Shown here: positions 53,146-64,000 of the stretch, piece by piece
How the letters are laid out: each line of letters opens with the position of its first letter
Position numbering within the stretch: position 1 is the first letter of the stretch
From: Mercurialis annua
Taxonomy: Eukaryota; Streptophyta; Magnoliopsida; Malpighiales; Euphorbiaceae
Direction: 5' to 3'
Length of the DNA: 64,000 nucleotides
Assembly: GCF_937616625.2 (NCBI RefSeq)
Contig: NC_065574.1
Coordinates: forward strand, 2,604,001-2,668,000
The notes under the pieces: model-generated
What the model was told of the DNA's origin: nothing
Database searches by the model: none
What the model saw: only the letters and a program-made list of their open reading frames with translations
Position numbers and translations under genes: made by a program

Positions 53146-53434
53146 ATAAATGGTCAATCCGGTTTTTAAAATTGTGACTCGTGATTAAATAATTCACTTT
53201 CAATTATTTTAATCAATTGAAATTAAAAGTCTCAATTTTCGACTAAATTTAGAACAATACCTTATATTTTTAGATTAATTAAGAATACAAATTGATCATC
53301 TCAAACACTACATTTATTTATAGAGTTTAAATTGATTTAAAAATATAGAATTTTTATTTTTAATTGATCAATATAGTTGAAGGTGAATTATTTTATTCTT
53401 AGTTATAAATTGAGAGGCTCAGTTGACACTTTAT
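53146..53434. mobile_element. Foldback MITE (family AATAATTCATTTTCA)
   Basis: Left 'attgtgactcgtgattaaat' with 'aattcactttcaattatttt' pairs with the right 'tagttgaaggtgaattattt' and 'agttataaattgagaggctc'. Target duplication not clear. Confidence 0.65.
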
Positions 53435-54039
53435 TCAATTTTTTCAAATGATGATTTGTACTATAAGTTAGAGTATTACGACAGATTTCATCTAATAATT
53501 ATTTACATGATACTAACTTCAAAACATAACCTAAAGTTAAAATGTCGTATTCAGGTGTTATTATAAATAATTAAAAATGAGGTTGGATTCAGCCAGATTT
53601 TTCTACTTACTTTAGTGCGTAAATTTTAAGAAAAGAAAATCAGTATTTAGTCAATATAGTTGCTACTAATAAATGGTTGAATAATTTTCTTCTTTTTCAA
53701 ATCCATATAGAACAATACCAAATGACCATTATAATAATTTATCACGTGAATTAAATTAAGCATTTGTTAAAATTCATCATTAGCTTATCATACACATTAA
53801 ATAAACTTATCATACCTTGGTGTTAACGTTATATCCCAAGAATAATAGAATATATTCTTTTTTTTTCTCTTCTAGTTGATGCTTTTCTTCATCCACCTTT
53901 TTTGGATTGCTATTAAAAATATAAATGATGGTTATCCAATTCTAAATCTACTTTTCCTCTATGAAAAAAGAGTAAAATTCTCGAATTTGTATTTCATTTA
54001 TGATTAAATAAGTATATTTAATGTTTTTGGATAAATTAC
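53435..54039. other. Intergenic, no gene seen
   Basis: AT-rich spacer with no supported feature. Confidence 0.5.
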
Positions 54040-54305
54040 ATCCAAACTTGCATTTTCGGGTCAAATAGACCACTGTAGTCAATTAAATCTTTAAATTTGT
54101 GTTTGAATGTCAAATAAGACCGCATTTGAAGTATATAAGTTTGGAATTACTTTATCTAAATTAAGAGAGATGGAAACCTAATTGACCGATAAAATTTAAA
54201 ACAACTTATTTGACTCGAAAACACAATTTAAAGATCTAAGCGGCCGAAAAAATTAAAATATTATTATTTAATCCCGAAACACAAGTTTAAAGTGTTGACC
54301 CTTTG
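54040..54305. mobile_element. Foldback element (candidate)
   Basis: 'aaacttgcattttcgggtca' near 54053 is mirrored by 'cccgaaacacaagtttaaag' near 54273-54292, and weaker internal pairs exist. Similar text occurs in decayed form near 2620-2880 and 32640-32760. Confidence 0.5.
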
Positions 54306-56218
54306 TTTGAACTAGAAAATATAATTTTATATGTAATTTTGAATATATTATTAAAAGTTCATGAAAACCATGTATACAAAACATAATATTAATACGTTTT
54401 CATAGAATACGACACTAAATAAAGCAAGGAAAATGATCCTTTTTTATGAATAATATGTATATTAAATTAAGGTCATAAGAAGTGACAAAAAACCGACACT
54501 TAAAGTTTTCGCACAAAAATGACTTATAAAGAAGCACATTAAAAATAAGAGTGACGGCAAAATCAAAAGTCTGAAAATAAAATACAAAGAGAATTCTAAA
54601 CAAACCAAAAAAGACGAGCTTCACTTTATTCAACAAAAAATTTCCTAACCACTTCTCCCTTCCATTTATTTGTCACGGTTTTATTTTATGTATATTAAAA
54701 ATACATCAAATGCTATATTTAATATTTTTTATAGTTCTCATTTTCATCTTTTAAATATGAAATAGCTAACTATTTCATTAATTTTATCCATAATAAATAT
54801 ATTAAAATCATTAATATTAAAAATAAAAAATAAAAATATATATTATTAATACAAATATGATTTTTCTTAAAATATAAAAAAAACAAAAAAATAGGATGAA
54901 AAGAGTATAATTCAAATAATATGTCAAATTGGTATTAACTGTACACGTGTGTGGCGTTGCATGAACAGATCCCTACAAAAAGTATAGTGGACCCGACCGT
55001 ACAAGGATTATTTTCACGTGGAGCTTGTTTGGTGGTCAAGCACATCCACTAGTCCTTTTATTTAGACACGTGATTTGAAGGTTAATTATTATCCACACTC
55101 TCTGAATTTTTATCTCCTTTCCGCTAAAATCCTTTTATTTAATTTAGGCTTATAATCATAGAACTTTAAAAGGTATAACTAAAAAAGTCCTTAATTGTTT
55201 ATTTTACGGTTTTTACGAGCGCTAATAGATCTTCATTGCATATGCTATATAACGCGTATAATGTCATTAATAAGAAAAATAAAAATTTTGAATATGTAAA
55301 TATATATGCAAGTAGGGCGGCAATAGTATTTGGTAATAAAAATATTGTTTATAAATATTACTAGTGTATATCAACGTATCACTAGCGTATATATTATTTT
55401 TATATTTGTAGTTATCGGTTGCTATATTAACTACTATATTATAGGTTTTAAAGTTAGCATCTTTTATGAAAAAAATTATAAAATATGATGATGATTCTAT
55501 TATTTATTTTTACAATAAATGACTTCATTAATTTAAATATAAAGCAATTACATACGCAAAAAAAAATCATAAAAACGTTAAATTATTATATGATATATAT
55601 AACGAGATGTTTGTGCTAGACAATCACATTATCCATAAAAAACTAAATTAAATAAACGTTCCGTTAGACAAATACAATCATGGGTAAGGACATCTCCTCC
55701 TTCTATGAGCTTCTATTTCATATCGACAATGACCTCAAAAGCATCAGGTTTGATATTTTGATGATTCTGTTGTTAAATTATTCGAAAGTTAAAAAAATTA
55801 TTGCTGTAAATTAAAATAAAAGGATTATATTAGAATAGAGACTGAATTTCATGGATTGAAAGCCAAATATACCCTAATTTGAAACACCACGTTAATCTCA
55901 ACAGTACTGACAATTTTATTCCGAAATTGCCCTTCTTGTTTGATTTCTAATAGTCAAAAAGGATATTTTGGTAAAAAAATATTTTATATTGTATCTTTGC
56001 ATATAAATACTTGGGAAATTCGGAGTCGACCAACATTGTTATGTGTCTTTATCATTTCAATTTAGGTCCAGACATTATGTGATATCCATTTTCTACAAAT
56101 ATGGAAACAAATTGAAGAATTATCCAAGTTTTATGGTGGACTCCTATTTTCCATAACTCGTGTAATGACATTTATATCCATGTATATGAAAACTCACTCA
56201 ATCAAGTCAGTTGTATAC
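54306..56218. other. Intergenic, no gene seen
   Basis: AT-rich. 54940-55080 is a slightly richer patch with 'gtacacgtgtg' and 'gacacgtgattt' (G-box-like CACGTG), but no gene start follows. Confidence 0.45.
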
Positions 56219-56390
56219 TAAATTTATCATATTACGGTACGTTATTAAAATAGTGGCACAATCACAATGTTACTATTTAAATGTGTAAAATAATAATAAA
56301 TGTAATTGCGATAATACCACTATTTTAGTAACGTATTATAATATAATAGACTAGTACACAGATGACATGCTAAACTGAGTTTATCTAATT
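56219..56390. mobile_element. MITE, second copy of the 36599 family
   Basis: Shares 'cgttattaaaatagtggca', 'tgcgataataccactatttt', 'gtaacgtattata' and 'gatgaca..ctaaactgag' with 36599-36804. Left end is decayed. Confidence 0.75.
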
Positions 56391-56420
56391 TTTTTTCATG
56401 TATACTTCTATTCTATTTCC

Positions 56421-56575
56421 CATATATATAAAACAATAACTATAAAAAATTAAAAGAAAAATTATTATATTAAAATTTTGATTTTTAGTATAATTCACAT
56501 ATATATAAAACAATAACTATAAAAAAATTAAAAGAAAAACTATAATATTAAAATTTTGATTTTTAGTATAATTAA
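56421..56575. repeat. 77-bp tandem duplication
   Basis: Two near-identical units start at 56421 and 56498 (catatatataaaacaataac... tttttagtataatt). Confidence 0.9.
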
Positions 56576-57999
56576 ATATTAAATAAAAACATTTGATCAT
56601 TAAAAAAATTATTTATATGATTAAAACTAGAATTAATAGTGAGAGCCAAAATTTTCCAACTCAAATATCTTGGACTTGGATCATGTCTCATAGACTTACA
56701 AGTCTTTCGTTTTTTCTCATATTTTCTTCATTGACGCGTAAACTCTAACCATGGTTTCATATATTCTTTATTATGTTAATATTAGTTTTGTTTTCACATA
56801 AAAGTTTTTTAGATTTAAAATGAAAAGTTTTAGTTTTTTTTTTGTTTTCATTTTTATTGTAATTAGCAAGAAAATAGAATTGAACCTACTAGAGAGCACC
56901 CATACGATTTCTTTTAGGGCTTTTTTTTAATTCAAGTGATAAGTGCCTCTTATTACTTTTATATAGTCTTTTAAGAGTTGAACCACTCGATTCTCCCTAA
57001 ATCTATTATAACAATAACATAATTTTTAAAATGTTAAATAATAAAGCACCGTTTGGATTGAAGATTTTATGCATAATTAAATCATTTAATAAGATTGAAA
57101 TATTTTAAAATTTATAAATTTTAAAAGTTCATTATTCTGATGGAATTAATTCATGAAAATGTCACATTTTAAATATATAAAAAGTTTATATTTTTTTCTA
57201 TATATAATAAATTGTTTTAACATTTTTTAATTTAAAATTATTTACTTAAATTTATGAACTCTAAATTAAATTCAAACAATAAAATTCATAAATTTTATAT
57301 TCTATAAATATTACTAAATTTATTTATTTTAAAATTTTCAATTTAAATTGTGACTAAATTCGAAACTCTTCATAATTAGAACAATAGTACACTAATGATA
57401 AAAGAAGACGTAAAATTGATAAAAAGGAAGAAAGTGAGTTGTTTTCACGTTTTGTTATTAACTAGGTATAACCTATCTAAACTTGAAATTTTCCAGCTAA
57501 GAGAAGCTTTTTATCACGCAACAAAACTACCATCCATAATATTATTTTTTTAATTAATCCAGTAAAATTGAGGACGGAATTTTAGTGCTTTTACTTTTTT
57601 AGAGAAATTCATCGTAAAATTTTGAAAAATTAATGCCAACCTCGTATGTCACATCAGTTAACTTGCGATGACAATTTTTTTTCTTTAGATGCAGATTTAT
57701 TTTTAGTTCATTTTTTATCAATGACGGAATTAGAAGGGGGCTGGGAAATGGCCTTGGCCCCGTAATTTTTAAAAATAGGTAAAATTAGTATCTAAATATT
57801 TTATATATTATAATTGCACGTCCTCGTACGTAATATATATATTACAATTTAGCTTCCTAATATAATAATTATAGCTTTGTCACTGCTTTTGATTTTTCTA
57901 CCGTCACGCTTAACTTTCCTCTAACTTTAAATTTACTACAAACTTTATTTGTTTTTTTTAATATTTCGATTTCAACTCGGGCTAAAAGTTATCGTAACC
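56576..57999. other. Intergenic, no gene seen
   Basis: AT-rich. 57720-57890 ('tgacggaattagaaggggg ... agctttgtcactgc') looks like a decayed DNA-transposon fragment. No gene. Confidence 0.45.
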
Positions 58000-58007
58000 T
58001 AAAAATA

Positions 58008-58310
58008 GGACTTAAGTCGCCCCTCAACTTGTAAGCAATGGGCAATTAACACACAAATTAACTTTGTGGGCAAATTAGTCATGAACTTGCATATTATGGG
58101 CAATTAGCCCCAATTTGGCAATTTGCCCCCTAAACTTGTAAGTTATTTGTCCCTCAATAGGCAATTTGCCCATTAAATTTTAAGCTATTTTTTAAAATGG
58201 GGCTAATTGTCCATAATCAGCAAGTTCATGATTAATTTACCCACAAAATTAATTTATATGTTAATTGTCCATTGCTTACAAGTTGAGGGGATAAATTGCT
58301 ACTTAAGTCC
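58008..58310. mobile_element. Foldback MITE with 8-bp target duplication
   Basis: 303 bp. Ends ggacttaagt and inverse acttaagtcc. The arms pair over about 110 bp ('ctcaacttgtaagcaatggg' / 'ccattgcttacaagttgagg'). Flanked by taaaaata on both sides (58000-58007, 58311-58318). 8 bp would suit hAT, 9 bp MULE; both readings are possible because the next base is ambiguous. Confidence 0.85.
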
Positions 58311-58318
58311 TAAAAATA

Positions 58319-59791
58319 GTCCCCCCTCTAGTCACCTCACTGGCAACATTGAAATTGTATTACTTTTTATTTTTCTCCATTTTATATACTATACATTCTA
58401 AAATTGGCCAATGTCTAAATCGATAGTTGACAGTTCTGATACAATGCATATTCACTTTCGAGATAAGCCTTACCCATTGCCATTACTTCATCTATGTTAT
58501 CTGACTTTTTAAATGAAGAATTTGTATATATTAAGATATTTTTTATATATTTTGAATTAGACAAAAAGTCAATGAAACATACACTATACATTATTATTAT
58601 TATTTATGTTGAATATATTACATTTTTTTAATTAATATTGCCGGTTATGGGGTGAAAATTTTCAATTTTTTAAGTAAAAACAATATAAAATTACCAAACT
58701 CAGAATATATTATGTCTAACGATATAATTAAGAATGTAGTTTGCATAGGGTACCTTCGAAGGTTATCTTATTATAAATACTACTTTGATTATTTATCCAT
58801 CATGATCACCTTTATTCAATAATAAAATCTATAAAGTTGATTAATATATAATTACATAATGACAATTTGTTAGAGTTTGTTTGGTTCATCTATCACTTAT
58901 ATATCTGATAACTGAGAATTGATAATATTATTTATTTGGTGAGATTTAATTAATTTCTATTGTTGATATGTTATTGTTTTTTATATCGTAAAAATAATAT
59001 ATTTCAATTAGGTAATTCAATTTAAACAAATTGTAAAGTTAAAATAATTATTAGATGTTGGAATTGTTTATTATAAGCCTTCATATTAACAGCTCTTTGA
59101 AGTTCAAAAAATAATATGAACTAGTATTGATATTGGATTAAATACATAAATATAGTTTTATTTTTGCTAAAAACAATAGCTAGTAATCGCATTGAAAAGT
59201 TGAACAAAACACTCACAAATAGAGATAAATTCAAATTTAAAAAATTAATCAAGTTCAAAATAAAAATAAAAATACATTTAGATGCATAATAAAATAAATA
59301 ATTACAAATCAATTAGGAAATAAAATACTATTAAAAGGTGTTTGGTTCAGTTTTTGTGAGCTATTTTTATCTTTTATTTTTTAAAAAATTCAATCTAAGT
59401 GTCAAGTGAAGAATCTAGAGAAAATCACATTTTTACCACATTAATTAATCAGTATTTCACAAATTACCACATAACTCTCCTATTTTACATTACTACCAAA
59501 AACAATCAAAACTTTTCACCACCACCATCCCTATCATATGATGCCACGTGTAATAGATAGCTCATTACTGTTAGTGAGAATCTACCACGGGATCCGCGCC
59601 TTATTTGTTGTTGCATTCTCTTAAAACACGGGTTTCTTTCCTAGCTGATTCAAATAACACTTGATTTTTTCCTTTTTAAAAGATATCAAATCAAAAACAC
59701 ATCACAAATACACAAAATATACCATCGTCTTCTTTCTCAAAAATAGCATCGTCTTCTTCCTCAAATCTTTTATCTCAAATATTGTATCATC
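58319..59791. other. Intergenic and 5' flank of the MULE
   Basis: AT-rich; no gene. The MULE's left terminus should lie here, perhaps near the 'aaaatcacatttttaccaca' text at 59423, but its mate is beyond the window. Confidence 0.4.
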
Positions 59792-62186
59792 ATGGAATCT
59801 ATTCCAGTGATGATACAACACAAAGGCAAATGGATTGAAGCAAATCAATATGCAGATTTTGAAGTTATTGGTGTCATGATTCCTCAAAATTCTACATATT
59901 TGGATCTTCTACATATAATAGCACAAGAAATACAAGTAAATTTGGAAAAACAGAATATTGAGATAAAATATCAAGTAAAGATTCAGTATCCACCACTCAA
60001 AATCAGTGATGATTCAAGCTTCAGATTTTACTTAGAAATCAAGAAAAAGGAAATCGACTTCACTATGTATCCTCTCTGCATAGTAGTTATCAGTGATACT
60101 AGCCAGATACAGACAATTCTTCCAGATGCAGCAGCAAGTATTTCAACAGCTATTTCAGAATCAAACAGAGACCAAGATACCATATCGATACACGATAGAT
60201 ACATGTTTGATACATTCGACGAAATAGGTCAGTATACAAAACTTCTTGCAATTGATACAATAGACTGTAACGATGATCAAAATCAAGAATCAGTATCAGA
60301 TCCACTACAAGATATAGATCTGACAGTTGGAAAAACTTTCAAAGATAAAGCTACTCTTCAAGCATGCTTACGACTTCATGCAATCAATAATCACTACCAA
60401 CAAAAGACAGTTAAATCATGCCAAAAGAACATTTTTGTAAAATGTATCGATGATACATGTCAATGGTATCTGAAAGCGTCAATTAATGTTCACACAAAAC
60501 AGTTCATCATTCGTAAACAAGACATGAACCACACATGCCCGATAGAGACCAGATTCAGCAATCAAAAACAAGCATCAGCATCACACATAGCGGCATCCAT
60601 CAAAATGAAGTATCTCAATGTCAAAGCAACATACACACCAGTAGATATAAGGAATGATATGCAGACTTTACATGGAGTCAAGATCAGTTATATGATGGCT
60701 TGGAGATCAAGAGAATTGGCATTTGAAATGTTAAGAGGAAAGCCTTGTGAATCTTACAAATCGCTGCCTACTTTTTTATATATGCTTGGAACTAGAAACC
60801 CGGGATCTAGCATAGACATACAATTGAGAGATGACAGCACATTTTTGTATGTATTTACAGCATTAAAAGCTTCAATTACAGGATGGCAGTATTGCAAACC
60901 AATAATTGTAGTTGATGCTACATTCTTGAAGGCAACATTTGGGTGGCACACTTCTTGTTGCAACAGCTCAAGATGCAGCTGGAAAGCTGTTTCCTCTAGC
61001 ATTTTCTGCTGTGGATTCAGAAAATGATGACTCATGGCATTATTTCTTCACTAAAATAAAACAGGCCTTTGGAACAAGAGAAGGTATCTGCATTGTATCA
61101 GATAGACATCTCAGCATAGAGTCAGCTATTAAAAGGATTTATCCTGAAGCTACTCATGGCGTATGCATGTTTCACCTTCTCAATAACCTCAAGACAAATT
61201 TCAAGAGAAATGCCAAGAAACTTAAAGAACCTTTCTTTGCAGCAGCAAGAGCATACACTGAGGTTGAATTTGACTACCACATGAAAGTGTTGGACAGCTT
61301 AGATGCTCGAGTAAGACCATTTCTTCAGCAAATCAAATATGAAAGGTGGTCAAGGGTACATTCTCTCAAAAACAGGTATAAAACTATGACATCTAATTTA
61401 GCTGAATCATTAAACGCAACAATATTACATGCAAGAGAACTGCCGATCACAGCCTTATTTATGCACCTACATGACCTCCAACAAGAGTACTCATACAAAC
61501 ACAGAAAAATTACTATCGATACAGTCACAACACTTTCAACCATCCATGAAGATATACTTCTGCAAAATTACATTAATTCACTGAAACTACAGGTATGTAA
61601 AACTCATATTAGATAGTACAACACTATTTTATGTTGTATATATTATATATCTGCTTTTCTGTGAAGTTCATAAATTTCTGTCTTTTTTAATGTATCTAAT
61701 ATGTATATAAACGGTATCTTGCTATTGTTTTTATTATACTAGGTGAAACCATCTTCAGATGATATCATAACAGTTCTCGAGAATGGTGAAAAGTACACAG
61801 TCAACATGGTCGAGAGAACATGTACATGCAAAAAGTTTGATATCGATGAAATTCCTTGTAAACATGCCATAGCATTTCTAGCCGACAAGAAGATTGAACC
61901 TTATGCGTACTGCTCAAGATACTATACAAATGCAGCTATGTTAGCGACATATTCTGAAACTGTATATCCATTGGAGAAGGAAGAAGAATGGATTATTCCA
62001 GAACATATCAAGAACATGATTGTCAAACCACCCCAACATAGAACACGAACTGGAAGGCCTAAAAAGGGTAGGTACCAGTCAAAGTGGGGAAATCCGAAAA
62101 ACGATCCAAATCAAGGGCAATGTGGAAAATGCGGACACGCTGGACATAATAGGAAGACATGCCGAAACAAGCCAAAAGATACCTAG
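59792..62186 (+). CDS. Mutator-like (MULE) transposase, one frameshift
   Basis: A MURA-type DDE transposase of about 750 aa. Exon 1 runs 59792-61592; the intron 61593-61742 (150 bp, GT-AG, phase 0) leads to exon 2, 61743-62186. The N-terminus (MESIPVMIQHKGKWI) is a PB1-like start, then the MuDR DNA-binding region (VGKTFKDKATLQACLRLHAI). Catalytic D375 lies in VVDATFLK, the second D in IVSDRHLSIES with the CxxH of GVCMFHLLNN, and E in NLAESLNAT. Exon 2 holds a SWIM finger (CTCKKFDIDEIPCKH) and a C-terminal zinc knuckle CGKCGHAGHNRKTC. At 60941-60943 one extra base in a GGG run moves the frame by +1, so the frame from 59792 ends at 61027 and the rest continues from about 60945 in the next frame. 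It is either a disabled copy or a sequencing error. A DUF1985 gene converges from the right. Confidence 0.92.
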
Positions 62187-62565
62187 ATTATTCATTTCTT
62201 TCAGTGTTTTTTATTATATTTTAAACTTCCAAGTATTATATACAATTCTGATACATTAAAGAGTGATGTATGTCAATTTCTAATTGCGTAGAACATACAT
62301 ATCTGATATTATATTAAATGTCAGATACATATATTATACAGGTTTGATACATATATGATACACAAAATAATACATACAGCATCACAAAAACAATTACATA
62401 TGTATATCTGGTAACATGTTAAATTCAGGTACATATATTATACCTGTAAGATACATAAATGATACATTCAACTTAAAAAAAAAGTGCAAGTGTGAATAAA
62501 AAGGAATATTAAAGTAAAAGATTACTTCATTAATTCAAACAAAAAACATTGTTTACTTCATTAAT
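62187..62565. other. Spacer between convergent MULE genes, TGATACA-rich
   Basis: AT-rich with many tgatacat, agatacat and atacatata words (for example 62247, 62323, 62347, 62358, 62448, 62459). No gene. Confidence 0.5.
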
Positions 62566-63909
62566 TCAAGGAACTGACATTGGTTTAGTAACAGGAAAAC
62601 ATATCTTATTAGTAGCAAAAGGGCAGACTTCATAGAACCAGATTTGCAAAGCCAAAGGGAAACTGTTAAGCCTATAAAACTTGATTCGTCTTCTTGTAGC
62701 AAACCTCTTCTTCATATCAGCAATGGTAGATCGAAAAACCATTATCCCCCAAGGATATGAGTTATAGTCCCCACTATCAACCATATCCATAAAAAAGCGA
62801 CTTACATTTTGAAATTTAATCTCATTTGAGCACAAATAGCACTCAAACAAGTAAATTACGGCCAATTTAACCGCATCGTCATCCGACTTGAAAACCTTGT
62901 TCAGAAATATGACACCCAATCCATCTCGAGTAACTTCACTATTTGGGAAATAGGTATCAATCAACTGATTCTGTAATGGAGCATAAGAAACAGGATTGAA
63001 ATCACCAACACAATTTAACCCCGTAATCACAGCAAATTCATCAATACTAAACCGCAGTTTATGTCCAGAAACTTTAAACCACAATTCCCTATTATTTGGA
63101 TGCTTCACTTCTCGCAGCAACAAAGAATGTATAAGCTGAGGCTGATTACACAACGGCGACAAGTCTAAAAAATGACCAAGAAATGTCTTCTTGAAAAGTT
63201 CCAGCTGAGTATCAGAAAGAGTTTTCTTGATGTCCTCAATATATTTGAAATTTAAAGGCATAGTCACTCTACAAGTGTAACGATCTTCCGCATCTAACAA
63301 GTAGTCCCAGTTCTACAAATATACACAAATGATACACAAAAAATACATAATTAGTAAATCTAAAATACAATATTTGTATACAAAATAATTTTACATGAAA
63401 AAAAAACATATAAGATGCATATATAACATTTACAAAAACACAGATCTTAGAGCCTACTAATGTAAACTTAAAATGAAAAACACAAATCTTAGAGCCTAAA
63501 AAAACACAGATCTAAGATACATATAATATACATAAATGATACAAGGATTAATAAACTTATTTTATAAACTAATCTTAAAATGGAACATGACATTACATAT
63601 CAAAATACATCTCTTATACATGAAAAATACAGATATAAAAAAAATTACCTGAACCAAACGAGTTGGTTCTTCAATATGCAAGGATTTCTGAACTTTCTGA
63701 TGATCAGGTACAGCATCAAAAGTCAAACGCCTTTTTTTCAAACCAGTTTCATCCACCTTTTTTCCCTTTACTTTGACATTCTCAGAGGCAGAAGCAACAC
63801 CACTTCCTTCAACATCTTTTTCAGCTTTTTTTACTAATTTCCGCTTCATTTTTACAGGAACAACAAAATCCTTCTTCTCTTTTGTAGGAGTTGATCTTGT
63901 AGAAACCAT
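62566..63909 (-). CDS. DUF1985 protein of the MULE, without Ulp1 domain
   Basis: Two exons, 63909-63649 and 63312-62566, joined in frame (phase 0; GTAATTT donor, TTGTAG acceptor), about 335 aa. Exon 1 is basic (MKRKLVKKAEK, LKKRRLTF), likely nuclear. Exon 2 carries the DUF1985 pattern: FLGHFLDLSPLCNQPQLIHSLL, then ELWFKVSGHKLRFSIDEFAVITGLNCVG, later YPWGIMVFRSTI. In plant MULEs DUF1985 is usually fused to a Ulp1-like SUMO protease (C48); here the frame ends after DUF1985, and no His-Asp-Cys protease region is present in the space up to the transposase. It may be the N-terminal half only or a stand-alone form. No internal stop. Function unknown. Confidence 0.82.
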
Positions 63910-64000
63910 GTTGCTATTTATAGATAAAATGCAGTTAATAGCAAATGTGGAGCCTAAAACCTAAATGCACGTTACATACTACACTGATAATGGCTAAAAA

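Larger units (their letters stand above)
59792..63909. mobile_element. MULE unit with transposase and DUF1985 gene (termini not seen)
   Basis: Convergent transposase and DUF1985 genes make up the core of an autonomous-type Mutator-like element, similar in make-up to Ulp1-carrying MULEs of plants. Terminal inverted repeats could not be fixed: the right end is probably past 64000. Confidence 0.7.

Noticed and set aside
60935..60950. Programmed ribosomal frameshift in the transposase
   Set aside because: TTTGGGT resembles a slippery heptamer, but the reading register and the needed direction (+1) do not fit known -1 slippage; a one-base insertion is simpler.

Overview
The window is nuclear DNA from an AT-rich dicot-type flowering plant. 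The evidence is many-exon genes with GT-AG introns, plant-specific families (pleiotropic-drug-resistance ABCG transporters, GDSL lipase, plastid-type NADP-malic enzyme), a Tat-type Ty3/gypsy element, Mutator-like transposase, tRNA-derived SINEs and many small foldback elements. Species cannot be named from the sequence alone.

Layout. 1-2124: last exons of a full-size ABCG/PDR transporter (gene A, + strand, 5' part outside the window). 5004-11826: a complete, very young LTR retrotransposon with no polymerase region but with a spliced antisense gene. 13618-22626: a complete 21-exon PDR transporter (gene B, about 1470 aa) of the ABCG29/35/36 (PEN3/PDR8) group. Its last exons have exactly the same lengths as those of gene A, so the two are tandem paralogues. 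23406-25340: a five-exon GDSL esterase/lipase on the minus strand. Its 5' end and promoter are duplicated at about 27200-28294, and that copy abuts a decayed tail of a third PDR copy at 28295-28480. 30060-36010: gene-poor DNA with two strange degenerate repeat arrays, a 1.9-kb inverted-repeat-bounded element and a SINE. 44340-49021: a complete 20-exon NADP-malic enzyme with an N-terminal extension that fits a plastid transit peptide. 49905-50650: one foldback element nested inside another. 59792-63909: an autonomous-type MULE unit with a MURA-like transposase (one frameshift) convergent with a DUF1985 gene that lacks a Ulp1 protease domain.

How the parts relate. The left 28 kb is a PDR cluster grown by tandem duplication, then cut up by a retrotransposon insertion and partial deletions. 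The two metabolic genes (lipase, malic enzyme) look intact and are not obviously linked functionally to the transporters. Much of the remaining gene-free sequence is small non-autonomous DNA elements, several with clear 8-10 bp target-site duplications. I could not tie them to the MULE at the right end, because that element's termini are not visible.
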